From Chromatiales bacterium (GTDB taxonomy: Bacteria > Pseudomonadota > Gammaproteobacteria > JAGRGH01): a stretch of DNA of 54,131 nt. Of this stretch, positions 26,459 through 34,499 are shown one piece after another. Location of the stretch: assembly GCA_020445605.1 (NCBI GenBank), contig JAGRGH010000044.1:1-54131 (forward strand), given 5' to 3'. Under the pieces are notes generated by a model, which saw only the letters and a list, made by a program, of their open reading frames with translations, made no database searches and was not told where the DNA came from. Both the position numbers and the translations under genes were made by a program. Numbering within the stretch: position 1 is the first letter of the stretch; every line of letters starts with the position of its first letter.

Positions 26459-26485
26459 TAAACGGGGCCTTCGGGCCCCGTTTTT
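26459..26485 (+). terminator. Intrinsic terminator 2 of the porin gene (duplicate)
   Basis: This is an almost exact second copy of the preceding terminator (AAACGGGGCC-TTCG-GGCCCCGTTTTT), separated from it by about 10 nt. It is a tandem duplication that should give near-complete termination. Confidence 0.93.
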
Positions 26486-26570
26486 CGTGCGGGATAGAAA
26501 TCCGCGAACGACCAGAACCCGATCGTTCGCGGCGAGTCGTTAGGGAAATTCTGAATTGTCAGAGTTTCCC

Positions 26571-26692
26571 GCGGCACATGGACGTGCCGCCACAACCGCG
26601 GCTGCAAGCCGTGGAAAATGAAAGAAAACGAAAAATCACACTTTTTCGTTTTCGCTGCCCTGGCAATCCGGGACGGATTGATCAGAGCTTCC
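26571..26692. repeat. Structured dispersed repeat, copy C
   Basis: This third copy of the four-hairpin element lies between the convergent porin and rpiA genes. Stems: GCGGCAC/GTGCCGC (26571-26577 with 26584-26590), CCGCGGC/GCCGTGG in the second block, a perfect 12-bp GAAAACGAAAAA/TTTTTCGTTTTC (26624-26635 with 26642-26653), and CAATCC/GGATTG (26664-26669 with 26675-26680). The repeat ends exactly at the rpiA stop codon. Confidence 0.78.
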
Positions 26693-27352
26693 TTAGCGCG
26701 TGACGGTCGCGACGCCGTCGGCGCTGCCGACCACCAGCACGTCCGCGGGCCGCAGGGCGAAGATGCCCACCGTCACGACGCCGGCCAGATCATTGATCGC
26801 ACGCTCGAGCTTGATGGGTTCGGCGATCTCCAGCCCGTGCACATCCAGAATCTGGTTGCCGTTGTCGGTGACGAAGCCCTCGCGCAGCACCGGGTTGCCA
26901 CCCATGCGTGCGAGTGCGCGTGCGACCAGACCGCGCGCCATCGGGATCACCTCGACCGGCAGCGGGAACTTCCCGAGCACCCGGACGCGTTTGCCGGCGT
27001 CGACGATACAGACGAACTTTTCGGCCGAGGCCGCGACGATCTTCTCGCGCGTCAGCGCGCCGCCGCCGCCCTTGATCAGTTCCAGCTGACCGTTGGCCTC
27101 ATCCGCACCGTCGACGTACAGCGGTATGTCGCCGACGGCATTTGGGTCGAGCACCTCGATCCCGTGGGTTTTGAGTCGTGTACTGGACGCTTCGGAACTC
27201 GACACGGCGCCGTCGATCCGTCCCTTGATCCGCGCAAGCGCGTCGATGAAGAAGTTCACCGTGGAGCCGGTGCCGACCCCGACGATGCTGCCGGGGCGGA
27301 CAAATTCGAGCGCGGCTTCGGCCGCGGCGCGTTTCATTTCGTTTTGATCCAT
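26693..27352 (-). CDS. rpiA: Ribose-5-phosphate isomerase A
   Basis: This 219-residue RpiA interconverts ribose-5-phosphate and ribulose-5-phosphate. Motifs are [44 protein letters not shown] and [15 protein letters not shown] (with the catalytic Glu region), and [13 protein letters not shown] near the end. The ATG at 27352 is preferred because GGAG lies 6 nt upstream; another ATG two codons earlier is too close to it. It is divergent from ilvA with a 70-nt gap. Confidence 0.96.
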   Translation of the reverse strand: MDQNEMKRAAAEAALEFVRPGSIVGVGTGSTVNFFIDALARIKGRIDGAVSSSEASSTRLKTHGIEVLDPNAVGDIPLYVDGADEANGQLELIKGGGGALTREKIVAASAEKFVCIVDAGKRVRVLGKFPLPVEVIPMARGLVARALARMGGNPVLREGFVTDNGNQILDVHGLEIAEPIKLERAINDLAGVVTVGIFALRPADVLVVGSADGVATVTR

Positions 27353-27422
27353 GATCATCTCCGCAGGACAAGCCAGCTATCATAGCGAATGCCTTTGCTC
27401 TGTCGAGTGAGCTGGACCGTAC

Positions 27423-28964
27423 ATGGGTAGCGCCTATATCGACCGGATTCTGCGTGCGCGCGTCTACGACGTCGCGACGGAAACACCACTGGAACTCGCG
27501 TCGCGACTGTCCCGGCGGCTCGGCGCACGCGTGTGGTTCAAGCGCGAGGACCTGCAGCCGGTGTTCTCATTCAAGCTGCGCGGTGCGTACAACAAGATTG
27601 TGTCCTTGTCTGCAGAGCGTCGCAAAGCCGGGGTGGTGGCAGCCTCGGCCGGTAATCACGCCCAGGGCGTGGCGCTCGCCGCCCAGCGGCTCGGTGTCGC
27701 GGCCACGATCGTAATGCCGGTGACCACGCCGAGCATCAAGGTCGAGGCCGTGCGATCCTACGGCGCGCGCGTCGAGCTGCACGGCGATGGTTATGACGAG
27801 GCCTATGCGCATGCCGTCGCGATGGCGCAAGACAACGGTGCCGAGTTCATCCATCCGTTCGATGACCCAGACGTCATCGCAGGTCAGGGCACTGTCGCGA
27901 TGGAGATTCTGCGTCAGCATCCCGATCCGATCGACGCTGTCTACGTACCCATCGGCGGCGGCGGGCTGATCTCGGGCGTCGCCGAATTCATCAAGTATGT
28001 GCACCCTTCAACCCGTGTCATCGGCGTCGAGCCGGACGATGCACCCAGCATGTACCGGGCACTGAAGGCGAAGCGTCGTGTGCGGCTGAGCGAGGTGGGG
28101 CTTTTCGCCGATGGTGCGGCCGTACGACAGGTCGGGGCTGAAACGCTCAAGATCTGCCGCCGGCTCGTCGACGAGGTGGTGCTGGTTTCAACCGACGAGA
28201 TCTGTGCGGCGATCAAGGATGTCTTCGAGGACACCCGCTCGATTGCCGAGCCCGCCGGGGCGCTGTCGGTTGCCGGATTGAAGAAGCACCTGGGAAAACG
28301 CGCCGACGGTGGCAACTACGTTGCAATCGTGAGCGGCGCGAACATCAACTTCGATCGTTTGCGCCATGTCGCCGAGCGCGCGGAAGTCGGTGAACAGCGC
28401 GAGTTTTTGCTGGCGGTGACCATTCCCGAAGAACCGGGCAGCTTTCTGCAGTTCTGCAAGATTCTCGGCAAACGGCGGATCACCGAGTTCAACTATCGAT
28501 ATTCAGGACCGCAGTCGGCTCAGGTTTTCGTGGGCGTGGAGATCTCGCGCAGTTCGTCCGAACGGGTCGAAATGATCGAGCGTTTGCGTGCCCGCGGTCT
28601 GGCCGTGACGGACATGACCGATAACGAGTTGGCAAAGCTGCATATCCGCTACATGGTTGGCGGTCGTTCGGACGAGGTGCGTGACGAATCGATATTCAAA
28701 CTGATGTTTCCGGAACGCCCCGGCGCGTTGCTGCAGTTTCTCTCGCATATCGGCACGCGCTGGAACATCAGCCTGTTTCACTATCGCAACCACGGTGCCG
28801 CGTATGGACGCGTTCTGATCGGTTTGCAGCTGTCCACCGCCGAGCGGCGGGAATTTCTCGCGGCTGTGCGCGAGGCGGGCTATTCCGTGGATGACGAGAC
28901 CGAAAATCCCGCCTACCGTCTGTTTGTATCGACCCGCGGAGAGTCTGAACGGTCAGACGGGTGA
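27423..28964 (+). CDS. ilvA: Threonine ammonia-lyase, biosynthetic
   Basis: This 513-residue PLP enzyme deaminates threonine to 2-oxobutanoate, the first step to isoleucine. The catalytic domain has FKREDLQPVFSFKLRGAYNK with the PLP lysine at Lys51, AASAGNHAQGVALAA, and the glycine loop VPIGGGGLISGVA. The C-terminal part holds two ACT-like regulatory units (FLLAVTIPEEPGSFLQFCKI near residue 330 and FKLMFPERPGALLQFLSHIG near 430). This marks the long, isoleucine-inhibited form. rpiA is divergent, as in Pseudomonas. Confidence 0.97.
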   Translation: MGSAYIDRILRARVYDVATETPLELASRLSRRLGARVWFKREDLQPVFSFKLRGAYNKIVSLSAERRKAGVVAASAGNHAQGVALAAQRLGVAATIVMPVTTPSIKVEAVRSYGARVELHGDGYDEAYAHAVAMAQDNGAEFIHPFDDPDVIAGQGTVAMEILRQHPDPIDAVYVPIGGGGLISGVAEFIKYVHPSTRVIGVEPDDAPSMYRALKAKRRVRLSEVGLFADGAAVRQVGAETLKICRRLVDEVVLVSTDEICAAIKDVFEDTRSIAEPAGALSVAGLKKHLGKRADGGNYVAIVSGANINFDRLRHVAERAEVGEQREFLLAVTIPEEPGSFLQFCKILGKRRITEFNYRYSGPQSAQVFVGVEISRSSSERVEMIERLRARGLAVTDMTDNELAKLHIRYMVGGRSDEVRDESIFKLMFPERPGALLQFLSHIGTRWNISLFHYRNHGAAYGRVLIGLQLSTAERREFLAAVREAGYSVDDETENPAYRLFVSTRGESERSDG

Positions 28965-29039
28965 TCCGGCGTGCAGATTCGGCCGATCGGCCGCATGGAG
29001 CTGGCTTTTGAATTGCGCTGCTGAGCTGAATCGCAGGCG

Positions 29040-29066
29040 AAAAAAAGCCCGCGCGTAGCGCGGGCT
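29040..29066 (-). terminator. Terminator of the histone-like gene
   Basis: On the minus strand AGCCCGCGC-TAC-GCGCGGGCT is followed by a run of T, a strong intrinsic terminator 27 nt after the stop of the H1-like gene. It can also serve ilvA, which approaches from the other side, but has a poorer T-run in that direction. Confidence 0.93.
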
Positions 29067-29092
29067 TCCATTGTCAGGCTCGGAAACCGGGC

Positions 29093-29533
29093 CTATGCCA
29101 TCGCCGGCGCCGCAGGAGCGGCTTCGGGGGCCGCGGCCATGGCCTTCTTGCGCGGGCGAACCTTGCGGGTTACGCGCCCTGCGCCCTTCTTTCTACCGGC
29201 CTTCTTCTTGGCGGTGCCTTTCTTGCGTCCCGCCTTCTTCTTCGTGGCGGACTTCTTACGTCCAGCCTTTTTCTTTGGCGCTGCCTTCTTGCGGCTGGCC
29301 TTTTTACGTCCGGCCTTTTTCTTTGGCGCTGCTTTTTTACGGCTGGCTTTTTTACGCCCGGCCTTTTTCTTTGGTGCGGCTTTTTTGCGTCCGGCCTTTT
29401 TCTTGGTCGCCGCTTTTTTGCGGGTGGCTTTCTTTCGCGTTCCCTTCTTGGCGGCCGCTTTCTTCTTGCGGGCGCCTGCCTTCTTCTTCGGTGCCGCCTT
29501 CTTTTTGCTGGCGGCGCGTTTCTTGACTGCCAT
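29093..29533 (-). CDS. Histone H1-like Lys/Ala-rich repeat protein (AlgP-like)
   Basis: This 146-residue, extremely basic protein consists mostly of Lys, Ala, Arg and Gly. It contains tandem 16-residue units of the form KKAAPKKKAGRKKASR (two near-exact and further degenerate copies, about residues 45-110) and a C-terminal Ala/Pro tail (EAAPAAPAMA). It resembles eukaryotic H1 tails and bacterial AlgP/HctB-like proteins that bind DNA or RNA. The ATG at 29533 has GGAGGT 7 nt upstream. A matching promoter and terminator frame the gene as a single unit. The repeat number is likely to vary between strains by slippage. The target is inferred, not shown. Confidence 0.85.
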   Translation of the reverse strand: MAVKKRAASKKKAAPKKKAGARKKKAAAKKGTRKKATRKKAATKKKAGRKKAAPKKKAGRKKASRKKAAPKKKAGRKKASRKKAAPKKKAGRKKSATKKKAGRKKGTAKKKAGRKKGAGRVTRKVRPRKKAMAAAPEAAPAAPAMA

Positions 29534-29564
29534 CTGTATACCTCCGCGCGGTGTTTCAGCAGTT

Positions 29565-29584
29565 ACAACAGCATGCGCTGTTGT
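29565..29584 (-). promoter_or_regulatory. Palindrome at the start of the H1-like transcript
   Basis: ACAACAGC-ATGC-GCTGTTGT, an 8-bp inverted repeat, falls at about +2 to +21 of the predicted transcript. It could be an operator or an RNA hairpin in the leader. Confidence 0.4.
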
Positions 29585-29592
29585 CATCGCCA

Positions 29593-29620
29593 AAACTAGC
29601 TAACCACACAGAAATGTCAA
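29593..29620 (-). promoter_or_regulatory. Putative promoter of the H1-like gene
   Basis: On the minus strand a consensus TTGACA (29620-29615), a 16-bp spacer and TAGTTT (29598-29593) predict a start near 29586 and a leader of about 53 nt. The rest of 29621-29866 shows no further gene. Confidence 0.6.
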
Positions 29621-29866
29621 GAGTTATTTCACGATTTCCGCAAAATAATCTCGGGATCGACGAATTTCGGGACCGGTTTCGCAGATTGCACGAAGCGAAA
29701 CGCCGAAACAGGCGCCGGGTGTCTTGTGTGAAGGCCGTGTTCGAATCCCATCAGACTCAGGCTTGATGATGTGCGCCAACCTACAGTGTGTGAGGCGGAG
29801 CGATGCGGGCCAACGACTACAGAACGGATGTCGGTCGACTGCGCCAGTCCAGCTTTTCCTTTTATT

Positions 29867-30505
29867 TTAATGAATCTCTTGTCGGGCAGTCGTGCGTTTC
29901 AGACGGCAGTCCAGTGTGCGACGCTCGCTCAGGACAAAGTCAACGGGTACGTCCCATGGGCGGGATTCGATGCGGTCGACGATCTGGAAATCGTGCACGA
30001 CTGCGACCAGGAGCGGACGCGATGCCTGCGCACCGGCGCCACATCGTGAACCAAGCGCTCGATCATAGAATCCGCCGCCCGTACCGATGCGTGAACCACG
30101 TGGGTCACACGCCAGCGCAGGAAGCAGTACGACGCTGAGCGCCGACAGTCGGCAGCGGTTGCGGGACGTGGGCACCGGCTCGCGGATACCAAAGCGGTTG
30201 GTGCGTGCCGGGCGCTCTGCGCTGTCCCAGAAGAACGCCATGTGCTGCGGGCCGAGAACACTGGGCAATGCCACGCGCGCGCCGCGCCGCCGCGCTCGTC
30301 GCAGAATGTCTGCCGGGTCGATCTCACCGCGAACGGCCAGATATCCAGCAATTCTGCGAGCGAACCGCAGTTCGGGGATTTGGGCAAACCTGCGTGCCAG
30401 GGATCGGGCCGCTGCGGTTTGTGCGCTTTTGGATAGGCCCGCCCGGAGGCTGCGCATGCGGCGTCGCAGTTCGCTGACGGGATCGATGACGGGCAGGTTG
30501 GTCAA
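29867..30505 (-). CDS. ygfA: 5-formyltetrahydrofolate cyclo-ligase
   Basis: This 212-residue 5-FCL/MTHFS-family enzyme converts 5-formyl-THF to 5,10-methenyl-THF with ATP. Recognisable elements are the N-terminal LRRRMRSLRAGLS helix, RIAGYLAVRGEIDPADIL, the central FGIREPVP strand, LLPALACDPRGSRIGTGGGFYDRAL (the family signature, here with Ala where many have Phe), and WDVPVDFVLSERRT near the end. It lies 16 nt downstream of the 6S RNA gene and in the same direction, exactly the ssrS-ygfA arrangement of E. coli, so part of its message may come from read-through of 6S RNA. Confidence 0.92.
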   Translation of the reverse strand: MTNLPVIDPVSELRRRMRSLRAGLSKSAQTAAARSLARRFAQIPELRFARRIAGYLAVRGEIDPADILRRARRRGARVALPSVLGPQHMAFFWDSAERPARTNRFGIREPVPTSRNRCRLSALSVVLLPALACDPRGSRIGTGGGFYDRALGSRCGAGAQASRPLLVAVVHDFQIVDRIESRPWDVPVDFVLSERRTLDCRLKRTTARQEIH

Positions 30506-30520
30506 GGTCGGTGGGATGGC

Positions 30521-30698
30521 ATTCCCCGCGTGTGCCGTATCGAATCCTTACCCTTGAACCGAAGGTTCAAGTGGGACGCGACGGCGGTGTTTCGGGCTTC
30601 CCGCGGGAGCGGGCATGCACGCCTGCACCGCGCGAAACATCCCTGGGTAAGTCATACGCTCAAGGGGATTACGGGCCGATACGAACACCACAGGGAAT
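30521..30698 (-). ncRNA. ssrS: 6S RNA
   Basis: On the minus strand the 178-nt segment begins ATTCCCTGTGGTGTTCG and ends CACGCGGGGAAT; these ends pair as the closing stem. The conserved middle is present: CCCTTGAGC, GTGCATGCCCGC in the region opposite the central bubble, GAAGCCCGAAACACCG, and the 3' arm ACTTGAACC-TTCG-GGTTCAAG hairpin with GGGTAAGG. Length matches E. coli 6S (about 183 nt). Its place between zapA and the 5-FCL gene is the known location. It sequesters sigma-70 RNA polymerase in stationary phase. Exact ends are estimated from the pairing; the promoter (30699-30760) is not clear. Confidence 0.92.
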
Positions 30699-30838
30699 GC
30701 CGTGACTGCATTGGAGCACAACTGCGGCATGACTGGCCAGCGCACTGCGTGCGCCGTTGCGGGATACAGGGGCGGGGAATGTGGCGACGTTGCGTGGGTG
30801 GCCCGAGCACGCCCGCGCATTGTGACGTGTGACCGTGG

Positions 30839-31153
30839 CTACAGTTCGAGCTGGTTGGTGTCGGTCAGTGCGGTTTCGACTCGTTCGCGAAGGGAACGGA
30901 TTCGCGTGCCGACCGCATTGTTCAGGGTGCGGCTGCCGGCCTCGCCCTGAAGAAGTTCGTGGGCGATGTTCAGTGCGGCCATCACTGCAATGCGTTCGCT
31001 GCCGATGACCTTGCCGCTGGCGCGAATCTCGCGCATGCGCTGGTCGAGATACTGCGCGGACCGACGCAGGGCCTCGGTCTCGTCGCGCTGGCAGCTGACG
31101 CGGTAGTCCTTGTCCAGGATCGCCACGCTGACCGAGTCGCCGTCGCTGCTCAT
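30839..31153 (-). CDS. zapA: Cell division protein ZapA
   Basis: This 104-residue ZapA stabilises FtsZ filament bundles at mid-cell. It has VSVAILDKDYRVSC at the start and DETEALRRSAQYLDQRMREIRAS. The coiled-coil half (GSERIAVMAALNIAHELL, then the helix RTLNNAVGTRIRSLRERVETAL) follows. Its start overlaps the stop of the zapB-like gene (ATGA). 6S RNA and 5-FCL lie downstream, the common gammaproteobacterial order. Confidence 0.95.
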   Translation of the reverse strand: MSSDGDSVSVAILDKDYRVSCQRDETEALRRSAQYLDQRMREIRASGKVIGSERIAVMAALNIAHELLQGEAGSRTLNNAVGTRIRSLRERVETALTDTNQLEL

Positions 31154-31383
31154 GAACTGCTTTCCATCGCACGCAGCCGGGTGATCATGCCTTCGACACG
31201 GCGCCGGGCCTCTTCGGTTTTTTCGATCAGCCGAGCGCGTTCCGCCATCAACTCGTCGTGGCGCGAGCGCAGTGTGCGGTTGTCCGACTTCAGCGTCGAA
31301 CAGGTGCGGATCAGATCCTCGACGCGGGTTTCCAGCGCGCGGAGTTCGCCGTCGGCGGAGGAGTCAGTTGAACTGCTAGGCAT
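31150..31383 (-). CDS. ZapB-like coiled-coil protein (TIGR02449 type)
   Basis: This 77-residue protein consists almost entirely of a heptad-rich helix (LRALETRVEDLIRTCSTLKS, RTLRSRHDELMAERARLIEK and EEARRRVEGMITRLRAM) after a short Ser-rich N-terminus. Proteins of this type are encoded immediately before zapA in many gammaproteobacteria and are thought to act in cell division. The ATG at 31383 starts MPSSST; an earlier in-frame start at 31419 would add 12 residues. No strong ribosome binding site is seen for either. Confidence 0.8.
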   Translation of the reverse strand: MPSSSTDSSADGELRALETRVEDLIRTCSTLKSDNRTLRSRHDELMAERARLIEKTEEARRRVEGMITRLRAMESSS

Positions 31384-31403
31384 GGCGCTAATAGTAGGCA
31401 GCC

Positions 31404-31581
31404 GCCCGGGATCGGTCAATTTGTGCGGCCACGGAACTTTTCTCCCAGCCCCCAGTCAGACCTCTCGTGCGTGCGTAAAGGGCCGTTTCCCCTCCCTGGA
31501 CGGCCCGGCGCCATCGGTCTTACCCCTGCCGAATGGCGCGATTTGACCCTCGCGGCGACCCCCTGGCCGCGAGGGTTTTTT
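31404..31581 (+). ncRNA. Candidate structured small RNA with intrinsic terminator
   Basis: No reading frame is convincing here, but the plus strand shows three successive stems: GGCCGT/ACGGCC (31481-31486 with 31500-31505), GCGCCAT plus CGG with CCG plus ATGGCGC (31508-31517 with 31529-31539, one bulged A), and the terminator (31547-31575 plus T6). The terminator points away from both flanking minus-strand genes, so it implies a plus-strand transcript. A possible promoter, TTGAAC (31368-31373), 18 bp, TAGTAG (31392-31397), would start it near 31404. It matches no RNA family I know. Confidence 0.5.
31547..31581 (+). terminator. Strong plus-strand intrinsic terminator
   Basis: CCCTCGCGGC (31547-31556) pairs perfectly with GCCGCGAGGG (31566-31575), followed by six T. 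The opposite orientation lacks a T-run. It lies 19 nt outside the stop of the minus-strand DUF937 gene. Confidence 0.92.
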
Positions 31582-31599
31582 GTTGCCTGGGCGATCCGG

Positions 31600-32157
31600 C
31601 TACCGGCCGAAGAACTTCCCCGCCATGCCCAGCAGATCATCGGCAATCGAGCCATCGCCGTCGGCGTCGAGGAACGAGGTCAGCAGTCCGCCACCGCCCT
31701 GTTTCGACTGACCGCCGAGAAGTCCATCGAGCGGTCCGCTCGCGCCGGATTGCTTGCCCAGCGCGCCCATGGCGGCTGCTGCAAGCATGGGCAGCATCTT
31801 CTTCAGGATGCCGGCGTCGATGCCGGTATTGCTGGCGGCCTGGCTCGCCACGGCGCGACTGACGTCCTTGCTGCCGAAGATGTGGCCAAGGATGCCGTTG
31901 CCGTCCTGCACCGTCTCCTTGCGGTCGAATGCACGGGCGTCTTCCAGATAGCGCTCGTGACCGCCGTTGCGGATTGCGCCGAGCAGTGCATCAAGTCCGC
32001 CGCTGTTTTCGGCGTTGCGTCGCAGGCCCTTGGACAGCGCAGGCACCAGTGCCTCCGCCGCCTGCTGTGCCCGCGCCGGGTCCAGTCCGACCTGGCCGCC
32101 GATGCGGTTCAGAAGGTCGCCACCCTGGGCCTTGATCAAGGTATCGAGAATTCCCAT
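31600..32157 (-). CDS. DUF937 (YidB-like) protein
   Basis: This 185-residue DUF937 protein begins MGILDTLIKAQGGDLLNRIG and contains QQAAEALVPALSKGLRRNAE. HIFGSKDVSRAVASQAASNTG, the helical DUF937 repeat, comes next, then KKMLPMLAAAAMGALGKQ. The end has a calcium-like DADGDGSIADDLLGMAGKFF loop. No signal peptide or membrane helix is clear. Function is unknown. It is a single-gene unit between btuB and the candidate small RNA. Confidence 0.85.
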   Translation of the reverse strand: MGILDTLIKAQGGDLLNRIGGQVGLDPARAQQAAEALVPALSKGLRRNAENSGGLDALLGAIRNGGHERYLEDARAFDRKETVQDGNGILGHIFGSKDVSRAVASQAASNTGIDAGILKKMLPMLAAAAMGALGKQSGASGPLDGLLGGQSKQGGGGLLTSFLDADGDGSIADDLLGMAGKFFGR

Positions 32158-32246
32158 TTCCGCCTCGCGATGTGACAGGTAGAAGCCCAGATCATACCGC
32201 GCGCCACCGAGCGGGACCCGTGTTGGTCACGCGAATTTGCGAACGG

Positions 32247-34073
32247 TTACAGCTGGCTGTCTGAATCGACCCCCGAACCGAGCCGATAGCGCAGCGTGAC
32301 CCACATCGTACGGTCCTGGCTGTTGAAGCCATCGGCGGTTTGGTAGGCGCGGTCGGTCAGGTTTTCGACCCGTGCCTCGATGCTCGCGCCCGGTGCGAAC
32401 CGCCAGCGTGCCGCGAGGTCTGCGCGTCCATAGCCGGCGATCTGCGCGTCCGAGAAGTCAGAATCGAAACGATCCGATTGCGCGAGCGCATCGAGCCGTA
32501 CATCGAACGCGGGCTGCACGAACGCGGCGCTCAGCACGCCACCGAGCTCGGCGCGCCGCGCGAGGTCGCGCCCGAGCGTCTCGTTGCGCGGGCGTTGCCA
32601 CTGCGCCTCGGCGGCGAGCCGCCACGGGCCGCTCGCAAGCGACCAGCGTCCCTGCACGCCACGAATGCGCGCGCGATCGATGTTTTCGTTGCGTCCGGGG
32701 ATCGGACCGAGAAAACCGTCCGGATCCTCGAAGTTGATGAGGTCGCGAATCCGCGTATCGAACAGCGCCAGTGATGCCTGCTGTCCGCCGGAGCGCCACT
32801 TGAGTCCAACTTCGGCGCTGCGCGAGCGTTCCGGCGCGAGATCCGGATTGCCGCCGAAACCGAAGCGGTCGAGGCCATCGGGCGCGCGGAATGCCGTACC
32901 GGCGCTCGCGTAGAGATCGAGCTGCTCGCTCACCCGGAACCGGTAGGACGCGCTCCAGACGGTGTGTGTCCCCGCGCTTTCGTGGTCATGCAGCCGCAAG
33001 CCCGCAATGAAGCGGTGCCGGCCGATGCTGATGTCATCCTGCACGAACAGCTCGCGCACATCGGTGCGCTCCTCGTAGCCGCTGCCGAACACGAGCGACC
33101 CCACATCCTCGCGCGACAGCGTGAGACCAGCCGTGATCAGGTGCGCGCCGTGACGCAGATCGTTCTGCCAGTCCAGCGCATGGCGGCGTGTGTGTGCGTA
33201 GTCGTCGCTCTGGTTCTGATCGATGCGTTCGACGAAACGGCTGAGCTTCAGCGTCGAGGTCAGATGCTCGCCCAGATACGCGCGTCCCGAAAGGATCTGT
33301 GCGCTGTTGACGAAGTCCTGGTCCAGTGGAGTCAGAAAGAAATCCAGGTACTCGGTGTTGCCGTCCGCGCGCCAGTGCGTGAAGGCGAACTCCGACATCG
33401 CCCCGGACCAGCCCGCGGAGAGAAACGCCGTGTCACGTTCGTAGCCACGGTCCAGATCGGACTCGACACGCGATGGAAATCCATCGGTGCGGGTCCGTTC
33501 GAGCATCGCGGTGCCCCACCATGGACCTTCGCGCCCGGTCAGTACACCGCCCAGGGCTTGCTCGTCATCGCCGCCCGCGGTCGCGAACACCTCGCCCGAG
33601 ACGCCGCGCGCGCGCGGCCGTTTGGGCACGAGATTGATCGCGCCACCGATCGCCTCGGAGCCGTAGAGCGTCGATGCCGGCCCTTCGACGATCTCGACCC
33701 GGTCGATCCATCCCGTTGCAATGTTCTGAATTGCCGCGATGCCGATGGTGCCGGGGTTGATCGGCACGCCGTCGATCATCAACAGCGTGTGGTTGCTGTC
33801 CGTGCCGCGGATGAAGGTCGATACGGGCTGGCCGGGGCCGCCGTTGCCCCCGATTTCCACGCCGACGTTGAACGGCAGCAACTGGGCGAGATCGCGCGGC
33901 TGACGCGAGGCGATCGCATCCGTATCGATGACGATGGTCTGGCCCGGCAGATCGGCGACCGACTGTACCGTGCGCGTGGGGGTGACGACGATCGCTTCGT
34001 CCAGCGCCTGCGCGCAGGGCGCAACACAGACGGCCAGCACGAACGCCAGCGGCAGGGAGTGGTTCTCGGACAT
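32247..34073 (-). CDS. btuB: TonB-dependent vitamin B12 receptor
   Basis: This 608-residue outer-membrane receptor has a signal peptide (MSENHSLPLAFVLAVCVAPCAQA) and a TonB box at the mature start (DEAIVVTPTRT). The plug domain has LLPFNVGVEIGGNGGPGQPV, FIRGTDSNHTLLMIDGVPIN and GSEAIGGAINLVPK, and a 22-strand barrel follows. The C-terminus ends with MWVTLRYRLGSG and a short polar tail, so the usual terminal aromatic is displaced. Overall it is BtuB-like, and the cobalamin riboswitch in its leader makes the corrinoid assignment strong. The ATG at 34073 gives the signal peptide; an upstream in-frame ATG would extend into the leader. Confidence 0.93.
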   Translation of the reverse strand: MSENHSLPLAFVLAVCVAPCAQALDEAIVVTPTRTVQSVADLPGQTIVIDTDAIASRQPRDLAQLLPFNVGVEIGGNGGPGQPVSTFIRGTDSNHTLLMIDGVPINPGTIGIAAIQNIATGWIDRVEIVEGPASTLYGSEAIGGAINLVPKRPRARGVSGEVFATAGGDDEQALGGVLTGREGPWWGTAMLERTRTDGFPSRVESDLDRGYERDTAFLSAGWSGAMSEFAFTHWRADGNTEYLDFFLTPLDQDFVNSAQILSGRAYLGEHLTSTLKLSRFVERIDQNQSDDYAHTRRHALDWQNDLRHGAHLITAGLTLSREDVGSLVFGSGYEERTDVRELFVQDDISIGRHRFIAGLRLHDHESAGTHTVWSASYRFRVSEQLDLYASAGTAFRAPDGLDRFGFGGNPDLAPERSRSAEVGLKWRSGGQQASLALFDTRIRDLINFEDPDGFLGPIPGRNENIDRARIRGVQGRWSLASGPWRLAAEAQWQRPRNETLGRDLARRAELGGVLSAAFVQPAFDVRLDALAQSDRFDSDFSDAQIAGYGRADLAARWRFAPGASIEARVENLTDRAYQTADGFNSQDRTMWVTLRYRLGSGVDSDSQL

Positions 34074-34171
34074 CTTCGGCGCCTCGCAGTGGATACATAC
34101 GCGGCGCGCGAAAACAGGACGGACGGGTGGCACCCGTGACCGACCTGTGCCGCCCGCCGCGACGCGATCAG

Positions 34172-34403
34172 GGGCTTCAGGCCGGTCTCCGGGCTCGCAG
34201 GCGGCACGTGATCGCGCGGATCACATGCCCGGGCCGAACCGCCTTCCCGGGTCGCAACCCAGTGGCGTGTTGACGTTCGGACCCTGTGCCTGCCTACCGT
34301 TGCGGGGGCAGCGCCGGAATTGCCGCGACGAGGTTCATTCTCGCCCGGCGCACCGGCTTCCCGATTCTCCGCAACGCCAGAGCGTTGCGGCACCTGAAGC
34401 GGG
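34172..34403 (-). promoter_or_regulatory. Cobalamin riboswitch upstream of btuB
   Basis: On the minus strand the leader holds the cobalamin aptamer landmarks in order: AGGTGCCG near the 5' end, GAATCGGGAAGCCGGTGCG, the GCTGCCCCCGCAACGGTA core, GCCACTGG...CCCGGGAAGGCGG (B12 box) and AGCCCGGAGACCGGCC at the 3' end. The aptamer ends about 100 nt before the btuB ATG, leaving room for an expression platform that would block translation or cause termination on B12 binding. Confidence 0.93.
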
Positions 34404-34410
34404 GCCGGCA

Positions 34411-34439
34411 ATATAGATGGCCGCTTTCGCTGCCGTCAA
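34411..34439 (-). promoter_or_regulatory. btuB promoter
   Basis: TTGACG (34439-34434), a 17-bp spacer and TATATT (34416-34411) on the minus strand place the transcript start near 34404, exactly at the 5' edge of the riboswitch. Confidence 0.8.
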
Positions 34440-34448
34440 ACGGACATG

Positions 34449-34471
34449 AAAAAGCCCGGCGAACCGGGCTT
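34449..34471 (-). terminator. Terminator of the DUF2892 gene
   Basis: On the minus strand AAGCCCGG-TTCG-CCGGGCTT is followed by more T. It separates the upstream DUF2892 gene from the btuB promoter. Confidence 0.93.
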
Positions 34472-34499
34472 GCGAGGCGGGTGTCTGTAACGGTGCCGG

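Noticed and set aside
29230-29420. Regular repeats that might suggest a CRISPR array.
   Set aside because: They are in-frame tandem coding units of 48 bp without spacers, inside the H1-like gene.
29139-29603. A plus-strand frame rich in Phe, Leu and Ala opposite the H1-like gene that looks like a membrane protein.
   Set aside because: It is the complement of Lys/Ala codons; promoter, ribosome binding site and terminator all support the minus-strand gene.
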